From assembly GCF_001046895.1 (NCBI RefSeq), contig NZ_CAQI01000038.1:1-64000 (forward strand): 64,000 nucleotides of DNA, written 5' to 3'. The translations under genes and the position numbers were made by a program. Origin of the DNA: Pseudarthrobacter siccitolerans. GTDB lineage: Bacteria; Actinomycetota; Actinomycetes; Actinomycetales; Micrococcaceae. Shown piece by piece: positions 20,719-31,503 of this stretch. The notes under the pieces are model-generated. The model had not been told where the DNA came from. It worked only from the letters and a program-made list of their open reading frames with translations, and did no database searches. Numbering within the stretch: the first letter of the stretch is position 1; each line of letters begins with the position of its first letter.

Positions 20719-21486
20719 CTAGGCGCCAGACGTTTGTGGTGAGGTTGGAGTCAGCTGCACCAAGTGGGAACGCTTACGGGTGAGGGCAAACAACAGGGCA
20801 AACACCGATCTTCCGAGGTATATTGCGGCCTTCGCGGGATTGTGGCTGGGCTTTCCACCCTGCCGGGCACGCATTTCCACTGGCACCTGCGTTACTGTGC
20901 AGCCGGAGCGGATGGCAACGACGAGCGAGTCAATGGTGTCACCGAGGTACTCGGCCGGGTAGTGGTCGAGGTACTGATCCATAGCGCGCAGGTTCGCTGC
21001 GCGAAAACCACTCGTCACGTCGGTGAGGCGCGTTTTCGCCAACCCCGAAATGACTTTTGCCAGCAACTGCATAGCCCATTTCCTGGGTCCGGTTACTTTG
21101 TAGTCGCCGCGGTCTGCGAACCTCGCGCCGATTGATATGTCGGCATGGGCAAGCCCCTCAAGCACTTCGTCAATGCTGCGCGGATCGTGCTGACCGTCCG
21201 AGTCCACCTGGATCACTTGGAGGTAGCCGCAACGACGGGCGTACTTAAACCCTGCACGCATAGCCCCGCCAACACCCAGGTTGAACGGGAGGTTGAGTAC
21301 CGTGGCTCCGGCGGCAGCAGCAACGGCGGCGGTGTCATCCGTAGATCCGTCATTAACAACAAGCACGTCGTATCGGGGATCTGTGCTCAGCACTTCGCGG
21401 ACTGTGTTACCGACGGCTTCCGACTCATTCCAGGCAGGCATGATCACCAGGACGCGCGGATGGGGGGTGGATTCCATGGTGTCCAA
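20719..21486 (-). CDS. Polyprenyl-phosphate glycosyltransferase-like GT2
   Basis: A 255-residue GT2 of the dolichol-phosphate mannosyltransferase (DPM1/GtrB) type. NDGSTDDT is at 45-52 and the metal-binding DSDGQHDP at 95-102. LTDVTSGFRAANLRAMD and VPVEMRARQGGKPSHN follow, and a weakly hydrophobic stretch near the C-terminus (IYLGRSVFALLFAL) may anchor it. It likely moves a sugar to polyprenyl phosphate for use by membrane transferases. The frame opens with TTG at 21486; the ATG at 21477 is the better start. No Shine-Dalgarno is seen, but TATAGT ends 9 nt before the ATG, so the mRNA may be leaderless. First gene of the leftward operon, divergent from the next GT2 gene. Confidence 0.88.
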   Translation of the reverse strand: MDTMESTPHPRVLVIMPAWNESEAVGNTVREVLSTDPRYDVLVVNDGSTDDTAAVAAAAGATVLNLPFNLGVGGAMRAGFKYARRCGYLQVIQVDSDGQHDPRSIDEVLEGLAHADISIGARFADRGDYKVTGPRKWAMQLLAKVISGLAKTRLTDVTSGFRAANLRAMDQYLDHYPAEYLGDTIDSLVVAIRSGCTVTQVPVEMRARQGGKPSHNPAKAAIYLGRSVFALLFALTRKRSHLVQLTPTSPQTSGA

Positions 21487-21691
21487 ACTATATCAACTTC
21501 ACACTGTTGATCCGGCGGCTGCGCGGCACCAGCGGCCCAAGGGGGCTCGATTGGAACCGTGAAAGCTGGGTTGTACCGGGGCTGTCACCAGGACAACGCA
21601 ACCAGGAACCTGGGCCGTGCGGACTAGGATAGGACGGGCTCTGCACAGTTATTCCGCCGAGCCGATGCTACTCCCATAACGAAGGAGCAGA

Positions 21692-23507
<1,816 letters not shown>

Positions 23508-23510
23508 GCG

Positions 23511-24935
23511 ATGTCGATTGAGTTCTCAAAAAAGCTGACCGCGCACCCAACCGTCATTCCCGGCGTCGTACTGTACGACCTTCCGGTTCACGGCGATAAC
23601 CGCGGGTGGTTCAAAGAAAACTGGCAGCGGGAAAAGATGGTTGCCTTGGGCCTGCCGGACTTCCGCCCGGTGCAGAACAACATCTCGTTTAATGAGAAGG
23701 CAGGCACCACCCGAGGCATCCACGCTGAGCCGTGGGACAAATTCATCTCCGTAGCCACCGGAAGGATTTTCGGCGCCTGGGTCGACCTGCGCGAAGGACC
23801 ATCCTTCGGTACCGTTTTTACGGCAGAACTGGACCCAAGCCAGGCGATATTCATACCACGTGGTGTTGGCAATGCATTCCAGACGCTGGAAGACAACACG
23901 GCATACACATACCTCGTTAACGACCACTGGTCGGCCGGCGCCCAAGGCCAATATACGTTCCTCAACCTGGCTGATGAGACGGCGGCAATTGCCTGGCCGG
24001 TTCCGTTGGACGAAGCTGAACTTTCTGACAAGGACAGGGCTCACCCGCGCCTTGCGGACGTTGTTCCGATGCCCGGGAAAAAAACTCTTGTTGTTGGGGC
24101 TGACGGGCAGCTGGGCAAGGCGCTGCGGACACTGTACGCATCCGACAAGAACGTCGAGTTTGCAGGCCGGACCGAGTTCGACCTTGGCAGCCAGGCCTCT
24201 TTCGTGCAGCGGAACTGGAAAAACTACTCCACCATCGTCAACGCCGCCGCCTATACGGCAGTTGACACGGCTGAGTCTCCTGAAGGCCGCGAGGCTGCCT
24301 GGGCTGTCAACGTTGCTGCCGTCTCGGCGCTGGCGAGGACCGCAATCGAGTACGACCTGACTCTGGTGCATGTATCCTCCGACTACGTTTTTGACGGGGT
24401 CCAAAAGAGCCACGATGAATCTGAACCCTTTAGCCCGCTGGGCGTTTACGGTCAGACCAAGGCTGCCGGCGATGCGGTGGTGTCTGTAGTTCCCAAGCAC
24501 TACATTGTGCGGACCAGCTGGGTCATCGGCGAAGGGAACAACTTTGTCCGCACCATGGCAAACCTCGCCGGCCGCGGCATCGAGCCCTCCGTGGTAAATG
24601 ACCAGATCGGCCGTCTCAGCTTCACTGAAGACATCGCAGCAGGAATCCAGCACCTGCTGGAATCCGGCGCAGATTATGGCACCTACAACCTGAGCAACGA
24701 CGGCGAGCCCCAGTCATGGGCAGATATCGCCGCTGATGTCTACGAAATTTCGGGGCAGCCAAGGTCGGCCGTCACCGGTGTCAGCAGCGAAGAATACTTC
24801 AAAGGCAAGACTGCCGCGCCACGGCCGCTGAACAGCGTGCTGGACCTGACAAAAGTCAAGAACTCGGGCTTCAAACCCCGACCTTCCCGGGATGTTCTCG
24901 AAAAGTACCTCGGCCAGCGGGCGGCCGCGGAATAG
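23511..24935 (+). CDS. rmlCD: RmlC-RmlD fusion: dTDP-4-keto-rhamnose epimerase-like plus reductase
   Basis: A 474-residue two-domain protein. Residues 1 to about 185 are a cupin related to RmlC (DNRGWF 29-34, QNNISFN 55-61, RGIH with His71). Residues about 191-474 are an RmlD reductase (VVGADGQLGKAL, FDLGS, VHVSSDYVFDG, and YGQTKAAGD with the YxxxK pair). Together they should perform the last two steps to dTDP-L-rhamnose. The RmlC part departs from the usual active site: the second histidine of AHGF is replaced (GNAFQTL, Asn121) and the catalytic tyrosine after YLVND is Trp140. Fusions of this kind occur in actinobacteria. It sits 3 nt after rmlB. The reductase call is firm; the epimerase mechanism is open. 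Confidence 0.93.
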   Translation: MSIEFSKKLTAHPTVIPGVVLYDLPVHGDNRGWFKENWQREKMVALGLPDFRPVQNNISFNEKAGTTRGIHAEPWDKFISVATGRIFGAWVDLREGPSFGTVFTAELDPSQAIFIPRGVGNAFQTLEDNTAYTYLVNDHWSAGAQGQYTFLNLADETAAIAWPVPLDEAELSDKDRAHPRLADVVPMPGKKTLVVGADGQLGKALRTLYASDKNVEFAGRTEFDLGSQASFVQRNWKNYSTIVNAAAYTAVDTAESPEGREAAWAVNVAAVSALARTAIEYDLTLVHVSSDYVFDGVQKSHDESEPFSPLGVYGQTKAAGDAVVSVVPKHYIVRTSWVIGEGNNFVRTMANLAGRGIEPSVVNDQIGRLSFTEDIAAGIQHLLESGADYGTYNLSNDGEPQSWADIAADVYEISGQPRSAVTGVSSEEYFKGKTAAPRPLNSVLDLTKVKNSGFKPRPSRDVLEKYLGQRAAAE

Positions 24936-24946
24936 CGGCCCGGGCC

Positions 24947-25975
24947 ATGCGTTACGACTCATCGACGTTCGGTGTTATTGCCCTGGCGGCGTATCAGCCG
25001 GACTGGGAGCTGTTCAAGACCCAGCTTCGATCCATTCAGAACCAGACGCACTCGCAGTTCCAATGCCTCATTTCAGCGGACGGAGGTCTTGCTGAAATTC
25101 GTGACTTCGTAGACCGGGAGTTCGGCGGCGACGAGCGGTTTCGAGTGCTTGGCTTCGAAGAGAGGCTTGGGTTCTACGGCAACTTCGAACGCGTCCTTCA
25201 GCACATTCCAGCGGAAGCGGCATGGGTCGCGTTGTCTGACCAGGACGATTCCTGGTATCCGTCCAAGCTGGAGGTGCTGCTGCCGCACTTAAATGACGTC
25301 AGCCTTGTGGGCGGGCAGGCACGGGTCGTCCGGCTTCCCGCCAACGAGGTTGTTACAGAATCCACCCAGCGTAAGAACGTTGATTTGGCCGCTCTCCTTG
25401 CCCAGAATCAGGTGACCGGCGGCCTATGTGTATTCCAGCGGGACCTCCTGGACCTGGCGCTGCCCTTTCCGCGTTTGAATACCGTCTCCCAGGTACACGA
25501 CCATTGGCTGGCTGTCTGTGCTAAAGCCACCGGTGGTGCCCTTGTGGTTGACGACGTTGTCCAGGACTACGTCCAGCACGGCGGCAATGTCCTCGGCGAG
25601 GTCGGCGGCCGGAAGAGCATCTTCAAGTCGATAGAACATGTGGCAGCCCTGTCCCGTAAGTTCCAGGGAAGCAGCGGCCCCTTCGCGATGCTCCAGACCG
25701 CCAATGACCTGAGCTTCGGCTGGCGCCGGGTTATGGCTGATGCACTGCGGGCAAGGGTCGCCCGGGATGCTCCCGGACTTGAGCATGGCCTTGCAGGTTT
25801 CGAAACAGGCCACGGCTGGGTTCCTACGTCACGGGTTCTTCTTTCGGGCCTGCGCAGCGGCAACATTGCTTTGCCATGCTTCATCGAGTTTGTGGCCGGT
25901 GCTCCGGTAGAGGTGTTCTCACGCCGCGGAATGCGTCGAGGAAGATCCTCCGGTGCACGTTCAACCCATCTCTAG
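24947..25975 (+). CDS. Glycosyltransferase family 2
   Basis: A 342-residue GT-A enzyme. After FGVIALAAYQPDWELFKTQL the nucleotide-binding strand reads LISADGG (41-47) and the metal motif is ALSDQDDSWYPSKL (95-108). GGLCVFQRDLLDLALPF and VHDHWLAV resemble the acceptor-side motifs of rhamnosyltransferase-like GT2s. ATG start, 11 nt after rmlCD, so in the same operon. Probably adds rhamnose or galactose to the repeat unit; no direct evidence for the donor. Confidence 0.87.
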   Translation: MRYDSSTFGVIALAAYQPDWELFKTQLRSIQNQTHSQFQCLISADGGLAEIRDFVDREFGGDERFRVLGFEERLGFYGNFERVLQHIPAEAAWVALSDQDDSWYPSKLEVLLPHLNDVSLVGGQARVVRLPANEVVTESTQRKNVDLAALLAQNQVTGGLCVFQRDLLDLALPFPRLNTVSQVHDHWLAVCAKATGGALVVDDVVQDYVQHGGNVLGEVGGRKSIFKSIEHVAALSRKFQGSSGPFAMLQTANDLSFGWRRVMADALRARVARDAPGLEHGLAGFETGHGWVPTSRVLLSGLRSGNIALPCFIEFVAGAPVEVFSRRGMRRGRSSGARSTHL

Positions 25976-25993
25976 ATAGTTTTCGGGAGTAAA

Positions 25994-27115
25994 GTGTTCA
26001 GCAACAAGCAGGAATCAGAAGTGGTTGTGTCTGCGGCCGGCCGTAATCAGGGGTCGAGAATTACCATAGTTCTGCCTGGGTTCAGCAAGTATCCAATTGG
26101 CGGCTACAAGGTCGTTTATTCCTACGCCAATTATTTGGCTGGTCAAGGCCATGAAGTCGTTCTCTTGCATGCCTTGCTCCTTAAAGGTGCCCGGCACAAG
26201 GTGAAAGACTTCCGTAGACCTATCGCTTCAATTCTCGCGGGCCTCCGCCCGCATAAAAAGCCTGACTGGTTTGCGCTTGACGAACGAATCCAATTTCTCA
26301 CCCTGCCATTCCTTACCCCGGGTCTGGTCCGCCCCACGGACTACATCGTCGCAACGGAAGTGCAGACTGCAACATTGGTTGCTTCAGTTGCCGGGAAGAC
26401 CGGAATTCCGGGTTCCTATTTCATTCAGCACTACGAAGACTGGTCGGCAGCCCCGGATTTCATCGACTCTACGTGGAAACTTCCACTGAAGAAGATAGTC
26501 ATCGCGCCGTGGCTGGAAGAGCACATGCATACTCTGGGTGAGGATTGCGATCTTATTCCGAACGGAATTGATCCGATTGAGTTCCCGTCCGGGCCGGAGA
26601 CTGATGCACGGGTGAATGATGTTTGTGCCATGGTGTCAGATGTGCCATGGAAGAGGGCAGATCTCATTGTTCAGGTGCTCAACTCTTTGGGGGAGAAGTA
26701 CCCGAACTTCCGGGCAGTGACCTTCGGCACCTGTGATCGCCCCGAATCCTTGGGCGGCCATGTTCAGCACATCAAGAACCCGTCTAAGACAGAAATTCGG
26801 AACTCATACCAGTCATCGAAGATATACCTTTGCGCGAGCGATGCTGAGGGCTGGCATCTCCCACCTGCCGAGGCGATGTCCAGCGGTTGCGCTGTGGTTT
26901 CGACTGATATTGGTGGCGTCCGGGCGTATGCCGACGGGACAGCGCTTTTCTCACCCGTGGGGGACGCCGAGGCCCTGCGGACCAATGTCGAGCGACTCAT
27001 GGAGGATGCCGAATTGTGTAATTCTTTGGCGACGCAAGGGATGGCAGCAATGCGCCAAAACACGCCGGCCTTGGCGGCCTCGCGCTTTGAAGCGGCAGTC
27101 CTGGGCCGATCGTGA
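25994..27115 (+). CDS. Glycosyltransferase family 4
   Basis: A 373-residue GT-B enzyme. The N-terminal half opens with a glycine-rich loop (GFSKYPIGGYKVVYSYANYLAGQGH) as in GT4 proteins. The C-terminal half holds the donor-binding E-x7-E motif (SDAEGWHLPPAEAMSSGCAVVSTDIGG). GTG start with GGGAG upstream. It overlaps the flippase gene by GTGA at 27112-27115. Base composition is slightly lower in GC than in the neighbours, which is common in glycosyltransferase genes. It probably adds an internal sugar of the exported glycan. Confidence 0.88.
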   Translation: MFSNKQESEVVVSAAGRNQGSRITIVLPGFSKYPIGGYKVVYSYANYLAGQGHEVVLLHALLLKGARHKVKDFRRPIASILAGLRPHKKPDWFALDERIQFLTLPFLTPGLVRPTDYIVATEVQTATLVASVAGKTGIPGSYFIQHYEDWSAAPDFIDSTWKLPLKKIVIAPWLEEHMHTLGEDCDLIPNGIDPIEFPSGPETDARVNDVCAMVSDVPWKRADLIVQVLNSLGEKYPNFRAVTFGTCDRPESLGGHVQHIKNPSKTEIRNSYQSSKIYLCASDAEGWHLPPAEAMSSGCAVVSTDIGGVRAYADGTALFSPVGDAEALRTNVERLMEDAELCNSLATQGMAAMRQNTPALAASRFEAAVLGRS

Positions 27116-28374
27116 CGGCAAAATTGAGAATTAGAGGATCACAAAGTTCTCCGCTGCTAAAGAGGTTCGCCGGATTCACCGTAATTCCGCTTGTTGGAAC
27201 CCTGGCTCCGCTGTTTCTGCTGCCCATTGCAGCCCGTGTGGGAGGCGTCGACGGGTGGTACAGCCTGTCCGTGGGTCAGGCAGTTGGAACCTTCGGCAGC
27301 ATTGTCATTAGTTATGGCTGGAATACTCTCGGGCCGGCGCTTGTGGCCACGGCAGTGTCTGACTCGGATCGGCGTCAACTGTGGGGCGAATCTTTAAGGG
27401 AACGCCTGGTGCTGGCTCTCCTGGTTGTTCCCGTCTGCGCTGTGATTTCCGGGTTCCTCGCGGGTCCAGGCTTTGAAACTTTCACCGTGGCAATGGCTGT
27501 CGCATTCAGCCTTGGTGGTCTGACTCCTAACTGGTTTTTTATCGGTGCAGGCGACCCGAAGAGCATCGCCTGGTTCGACATGCTGCCAAGGCTTGCTGCG
27601 ACACTGCTCACCGCACTGGTCATTTTCTTGACCCAGTCCTTGTGGTCCTACCCAGTATTGTGGATCCTGGCGACGGCGGCAGGTCTCATTGCCGTGCAGC
27701 GCAGCCTTGGACACCCAAAAATATTTAGAGGCTCGGATTGGCGCGATACGTTGGCCGGGCTCAGAAAGAGACTGGGGGTCGCCCTGGTTGACGGACTAGG
27801 CGGCGTCTACGTATCTGCCCCGATTCCACTGGCAGGAGCCACGGGGACTACCGCTGAGGCAGGAATTATCGCCTCTGCTGACAGGCTCTACAGATTCGGA
27901 CTGATCACCGTCACGACCCTGGGGAACACGCTCCAGGCATGGACACTTGATCCCAATGCACCAAACGCCACAAAGCGGCAAGTCAGCGCGATTGTTGCTC
28001 ATACCGTTCTGGGTCTTGTTGGTATGGTTGCCCTCGGCGTCGTGGGCGAATTTGCAACTTCGCTGCTATTTGGTTCCGAGGCCAAGGCGACAGCATCATC
28101 CATGTGGTTTTATGGGGGCGCTTTTCTTGCGGTGTCCTGCTCCACTCCGCTCATTAGAAACCTGCTTGTCCCTGCTCTGAAGACCCGCTTCGTCCTTATG
28201 GGTACTGCCGTAGGGGCCGTCACAGGCGTAAGCGCAATGTATTTTCTCGGCCGGTCCGGCGGCCCGGACGGGGTCGCCGCCGGCTTCATGCTGAGCGAAT
28301 TGGCTTTGCTGATGATCATTAGCCCGCCGGCCATCCGCCTGCTAGTTTCTATGCGCAAGAGAGACATTCACTAA
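27112..28374 (+). CDS. Wzx-like polysaccharide flippase (MOP superfamily)
   Basis: A 420-residue membrane protein with about 12 predicted helices, starting with FAGFTVIPLVGTLAPLFLLPIAARVGGVDGWYSLSVGQAVGTF, which resembles the Wzx/RfbX family of O-antigen and teichuronic-acid flippases. GTG start overlapping the GT4 stop. It ends the rightward block. This is a second possible export route next to Wzm/Wzt at 9.2-10.8 kb: Wzx moves lipid-linked oligosaccharide units while Wzm/Wzt moves completed chains. No Wzy-type polymerase is evident apart from the unassigned DUF6541 membrane protein. Confidence 0.85.
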   Translation: MTAKLRIRGSQSSPLLKRFAGFTVIPLVGTLAPLFLLPIAARVGGVDGWYSLSVGQAVGTFGSIVISYGWNTLGPALVATAVSDSDRRQLWGESLRERLVLALLVVPVCAVISGFLAGPGFETFTVAMAVAFSLGGLTPNWFFIGAGDPKSIAWFDMLPRLAATLLTALVIFLTQSLWSYPVLWILATAAGLIAVQRSLGHPKIFRGSDWRDTLAGLRKRLGVALVDGLGGVYVSAPIPLAGATGTTAEAGIIASADRLYRFGLITVTTLGNTLQAWTLDPNAPNATKRQVSAIVAHTVLGLVGMVALGVVGEFATSLLFGSEAKATASSMWFYGGAFLAVSCSTPLIRNLLVPALKTRFVLMGTAVGAVTGVSAMYFLGRSGGPDGVAAGFMLSELALLMIISPPAIRLLVSMRKRDIH

Positions 28375-28732
28375 AACAGGATGGATTTCTTTCCTTCTTA
28401 TCGGTCCTGAATCATGGCCTTACACTGTCCGGCGACGCAGCTATGGCATAGACGAAGCTGATGCTTGTCGACAGTAGCGGGGAGCGAAGGGCGCCCGGTA
28501 CCACCCAGAGCGTATCAACGTCATTAGCCACGCCCATTCTTGATCCGCCAGCTTCTTGGCCCTGGTAGGGGATGGTATGGCCTTATGTTGCTTTATCGAC
28601 TTTGTGCTATTACTCCTGTTGCCCCCGGACCTGGCCGATTGACCTGCGAAGGAAGCGGCATATTAGCTAGGGCTCGTCCTGCCTGTTCCTCATTTCAAGG
28701 CTGAAGGTAAGGAGCCGTTGACCCTCCACTCG
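28375..28732. other. Intergenic stretch without recognised gene
   Basis: About 360 nt between the flippase and the GH25 gene, both of whose ends face it. GC content is lower than in the genes. I see no open frame with coding character, no RNA gene and no terminator directly after the flippase. Confidence 0.6.
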
Positions 28733-28773
28733 GAGTCGGCTGCAGTTGTCAGTTACCAGCACAGCCGACTCCC
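28733..28773 (-). terminator. Stem-loop downstream of the GH25 gene
   Basis: A perfect 11-bp inverted repeat (GGAGTCGGCTG/CAGCCGACTCC) with a 19-nt loop, ending 4 nt from the GH25 stop. There is no T-run, as is common for actinobacterial terminators, so termination is likely but not certain. Confidence 0.55.
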
Positions 28774-28776
28774 CGC

Positions 28777-31218
28777 TTAGAAGGTCAGATTCAGGCAACC
28801 CAATTGCGAATTCCCGCTAGTGAATGGTGAAGCTGCTATGGCATACGTGCAAACCTTGTAGTTTCCTCGCTGGCTTACTGCCTTCTTTGCTGTATAGCCA
28901 TGGTTGCCAGGGATTCCCAGGACCTGGTTAACATCAGGTCGTGGTTGGTTCGCCGTTACCGCAAAATTACTCACGCTGCCGTCTGGCGCCGTGACGTAAG
29001 CGTGAACGCTCAGTGCGTCGTAGGGCATATCTTGGTCGACAGCCCAACCGGCGGCCAAGATCGAGGTAACACCGTTAGCAGTTTCCATCCGCACCGAGTC
29101 CAGGTGCCCCACAGGGCTGCCACTGAAGCCTGCCTCCACGTAACTGCAGCCAAGGAGAGGATTACCGGGAGAAACCGGGCTAAGCGCTATGGCGTAAGTA
29201 CAAACCCGGTGCCTGCCGGGACCACTGATAGGTAGATCGGCTTCATAGCCGTGGTCTCCAGGTATCCCGAACACTTTGTTCACGTCTGGGCGCGCCTTTG
29301 ATGCCGCGAACTGATGAACTGTGCTGGTGCCATCAGGAGCAAACACGTACGCGTGCACCGCGACTTGGGCGGATGTGTTTCCCGAGTCGAAAGCCCATCC
29401 GCGTACAGTTATGGATGCCTGTGTCCTGGTCTTCTTGACACTTGCAGAATCCAATGTGCCCACAGGAGTCGTGCCGGGAGCAACCCGGATCGAGTTACAA
29501 CCGATTTCCTTGTGAAGATACTGTCCGATGGCATAAGCACAGAGCCGGTAGTCCCCAGCCTTCTTTATGTCGATGCTGGTTTCAAAGCCGTGGTTGGGCC
29601 CGACTGCAAGCACCCTGTCCACATCAGGACGGGGCGTGCTCGCGGGGATTTTGTAGAAGGTCCTGCTGCCGTCCGGTCCATAGAGGTAAGCGTGGACTTC
29701 GGCTGCCACGGACGGGCGGCTCATATCCACAGCCCAACCCCGCACTTTCAGGGACTCCTTGTCCGGGGACCGTTGCTCCGTGAACTCATCCAGATTGCCG
29801 ATAGGGGGTTCCGCGCCGTCTGCAGTCACGGACTTGCATCCGAGACCTGGATTGATGAACTTACCTATAGCGAATACACAGATGTTGTACTGTCCCGAAA
29901 CGTTGATGGGAATCTGGCCATCGAATCCGTGGTTCTCACCAAGACCAAGCACCTTGTGGACGTCGGGTCTGTAAGACGTCGCCGGGAACTTATGCAAGGT
30001 CTTTGTTCCGTTGGGCGCCGTGACGTATGCGTGCACCTCTGTGGTCGCGCCAGGCAGGGCGCGGTCAAGAGCCCAGCCACGAATTTGCAGTGACGTCGTT
30101 GTTCCTGTCCGTTGCACCGTGGCGGCGTCAAATGAACCCATGGGAACTGAACCAGCGAAGACGGTGAGGGAGGCGTAGTCCCCGTTCCAGACATTGGAGT
30201 CACCAGCGAAGGGCCCAGTGCTGCTGTACTGCCACATGCTGTAAGTGCTCCAACTTGCGGTGGGAACGGGACCTGCGTTGTTGGTGGGGGAACTGGGGTA
30301 GGCAGCGACCCACAACGGATAGTCTCCGAAGCCCGCCGGATTGCCAAGGCATTGGTTCCACCAGCTGGTGTTGGTGTAAATAACGGGAAGCCGCCCGATC
30401 AGCGCCTGCATGGTGTTGCCGAAGTCCCGAACCCAGGACTGCAGCTGAGCGGGGGACATGTTGTAGCAGGTGTTGCCGAAATAGAAGCCGTTGATGGTCC
30501 GGCCCTCGTACGGGTTGAATTCAAAGTCCAGCACCGGAGGCATCGTGTACCCATCCGCGGTCCAGCCGCCGCCGTTCTGTACAAAGTAACGGGCCTGGTC
30601 CGCTCCTGAGGACCAGTTGGGGATAGCGAAGTGATACGCACCCCGGATCATGCCGACACTGCGTGAGCCCTGGTACTGGGAGTTGTAGGAGGGGTTTGTG
30701 TAGTAGTTGCCTTCGGTAGCTTTCACATAGGCAAACCGGGCGCCCATGTTCCACTGCTGCTGCCAGTCGACGCTGGGCTGGTGGCCGCTGACGTCCAATC
30801 CCTGAACACCGAACGTGGGCATCCACGTGCCTTCGGTGGACAGCGACTCGGTGGTGAGCCGCCGCAGGGAACTGGACGGCGATGAGGCTGTGACCCGCGC
30901 GGACCGCTGGCCCATTTCAGCTCCACCAACGCCAATGGCTTCCGCCATCGACTGCGTAGCCTCTGCAGAAGGCTGGCCGGACGGCGTCTCCGCTGGAGCG
31001 GCCTCTGCAGGCGAAGGAGACGTCGATGGAACCGCCGGTGCAGGCGCCACAGTCTCCGTTGTGCCCCCTGCTGTCGAAGAAGCTGTCGGTGCCGGAGCGG
31101 GTTCGACGGCATATGCAACACCAGCCACGCCCGGACCAGCTGTGAGCGAGGCAGCCAAGAGCAATATTCCCAAGGACTGCAGGGTGGGGCGACGGGACTG
31201 AGACAGGTTCCGCTTCAT
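28777..31218 (-). CDS. Secreted GH25 muramidase with four C-terminal repeats
   Basis: An 813-residue exported protein. A signal peptide (MKRN..., hydrophobic LGILLLAASLTAG, cut near AYA at about residue 37) leads into a Pro/Ala/Ser/Thr-rich linker (about 38-130). The GH25 lysozyme domain follows (about 135-365): Asp142 in GLDVSG and Asp231/Glu233 in VLDFEF are the expected catalytic acids. The C-terminus (about 370-813) holds four repeats of about 110 residues, each with RGWA(V/L/F)D, VHAY, GP/APDG, RPDV-KVLG, NHGF/Y and a Cys pair (C-x-(Y/F)-AI ... GC). GH25 enzymes cut the MurNAc-GlcNAc bond of peptidoglycan. The ATG at 31218 has GGAG 9 nt upstream; the frame runs open to 31317 but without support. 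It may be an autolysin tied to the wall glycan made nearby, the repeats serving as a wall-binding module. Confidence 0.93.
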   Translation of the reverse strand: MKRNLSQSRRPTLQSLGILLLAASLTAGPGVAGVAYAVEPAPAPTASSTAGGTTETVAPAPAVPSTSPSPAEAAPAETPSGQPSAEATQSMAEAIGVGGAEMGQRSARVTASSPSSSLRRLTTESLSTEGTWMPTFGVQGLDVSGHQPSVDWQQQWNMGARFAYVKATEGNYYTNPSYNSQYQGSRSVGMIRGAYHFAIPNWSSGADQARYFVQNGGGWTADGYTMPPVLDFEFNPYEGRTINGFYFGNTCYNMSPAQLQSWVRDFGNTMQALIGRLPVIYTNTSWWNQCLGNPAGFGDYPLWVAAYPSSPTNNAGPVPTASWSTYSMWQYSSTGPFAGDSNVWNGDYASLTVFAGSVPMGSFDAATVQRTGTTTSLQIRGWALDRALPGATTEVHAYVTAPNGTKTLHKFPATSYRPDVHKVLGLGENHGFDGQIPINVSGQYNICVFAIGKFINPGLGCKSVTADGAEPPIGNLDEFTEQRSPDKESLKVRGWAVDMSRPSVAAEVHAYLYGPDGSRTFYKIPASTPRPDVDRVLAVGPNHGFETSIDIKKAGDYRLCAYAIGQYLHKEIGCNSIRVAPGTTPVGTLDSASVKKTRTQASITVRGWAFDSGNTSAQVAVHAYVFAPDGTSTVHQFAASKARPDVNKVFGIPGDHGYEADLPISGPGRHRVCTYAIALSPVSPGNPLLGCSYVEAGFSGSPVGHLDSVRMETANGVTSILAAGWAVDQDMPYDALSVHAYVTAPDGSVSNFAVTANQPRPDVNQVLGIPGNHGYTAKKAVSQRGNYKVCTYAIAASPFTSGNSQLGCLNLTF

Positions 31219-31342
31219 TTTTGCTCCGGAAACAATGTGGCACTCCGGCGAGCGCTCATTTGGTTGCTGCTGAGATTTTTCCCCCAGGGAAGTCGCTCGG
31301 CAGGTGGTATTCGACAATTAACGCGCTCACCATAGCATTGCT

Positions 31343-31395
31343 GTTACCAAGGTAACCAGTGGTTCCTGTGTTGCTGATGTGATATCGGTAGCAAC
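31343..31395. repeat. Two inverted repeats between the GH25 and tad genes
   Basis: GTTACC-AA-GGTAAC (31343-31356) and GTTGCT/AGCAAC (31370-31375 and 31390-31395, 14-nt loop) lie in the divergent region, upstream of the tad promoter and the GH25 start. They may be operator sites for a regulator of either gene. No regulator gene is adjacent. Confidence 0.4.
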
Positions 31396-31422
31396 TGTTA
31401 TCAACAGGCTTCGCGATATGAC

Positions 31423-31451
31423 TTGGCAGCGTGTACCAGGCTCCCTAGGCT
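31423..31451 (+). promoter_or_regulatory. Promoter of the tad operon
   Basis: TTGGCA (31423-31428), a 17-nt spacer and TAGGCT (31446-31451) form a good primary-sigma promoter. A start near 31458 gives a leader of about 46 nt and supports the ATG at 31504 as the tadA start. Confidence 0.6.
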
Positions 31452-31503
31452 TTACCGCAGTTGCACTGCCTCCGCCGGGGGCGGCAGTTGTATTGGGGAA
31501 CTT

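Noticed and set aside
31219..31330. c-di-AMP (ydaO) riboswitch before the GH25 gene
   Set aside because: Wall hydrolase genes of actinobacteria often carry one, but the leader lacks the conserved ydaO segments.
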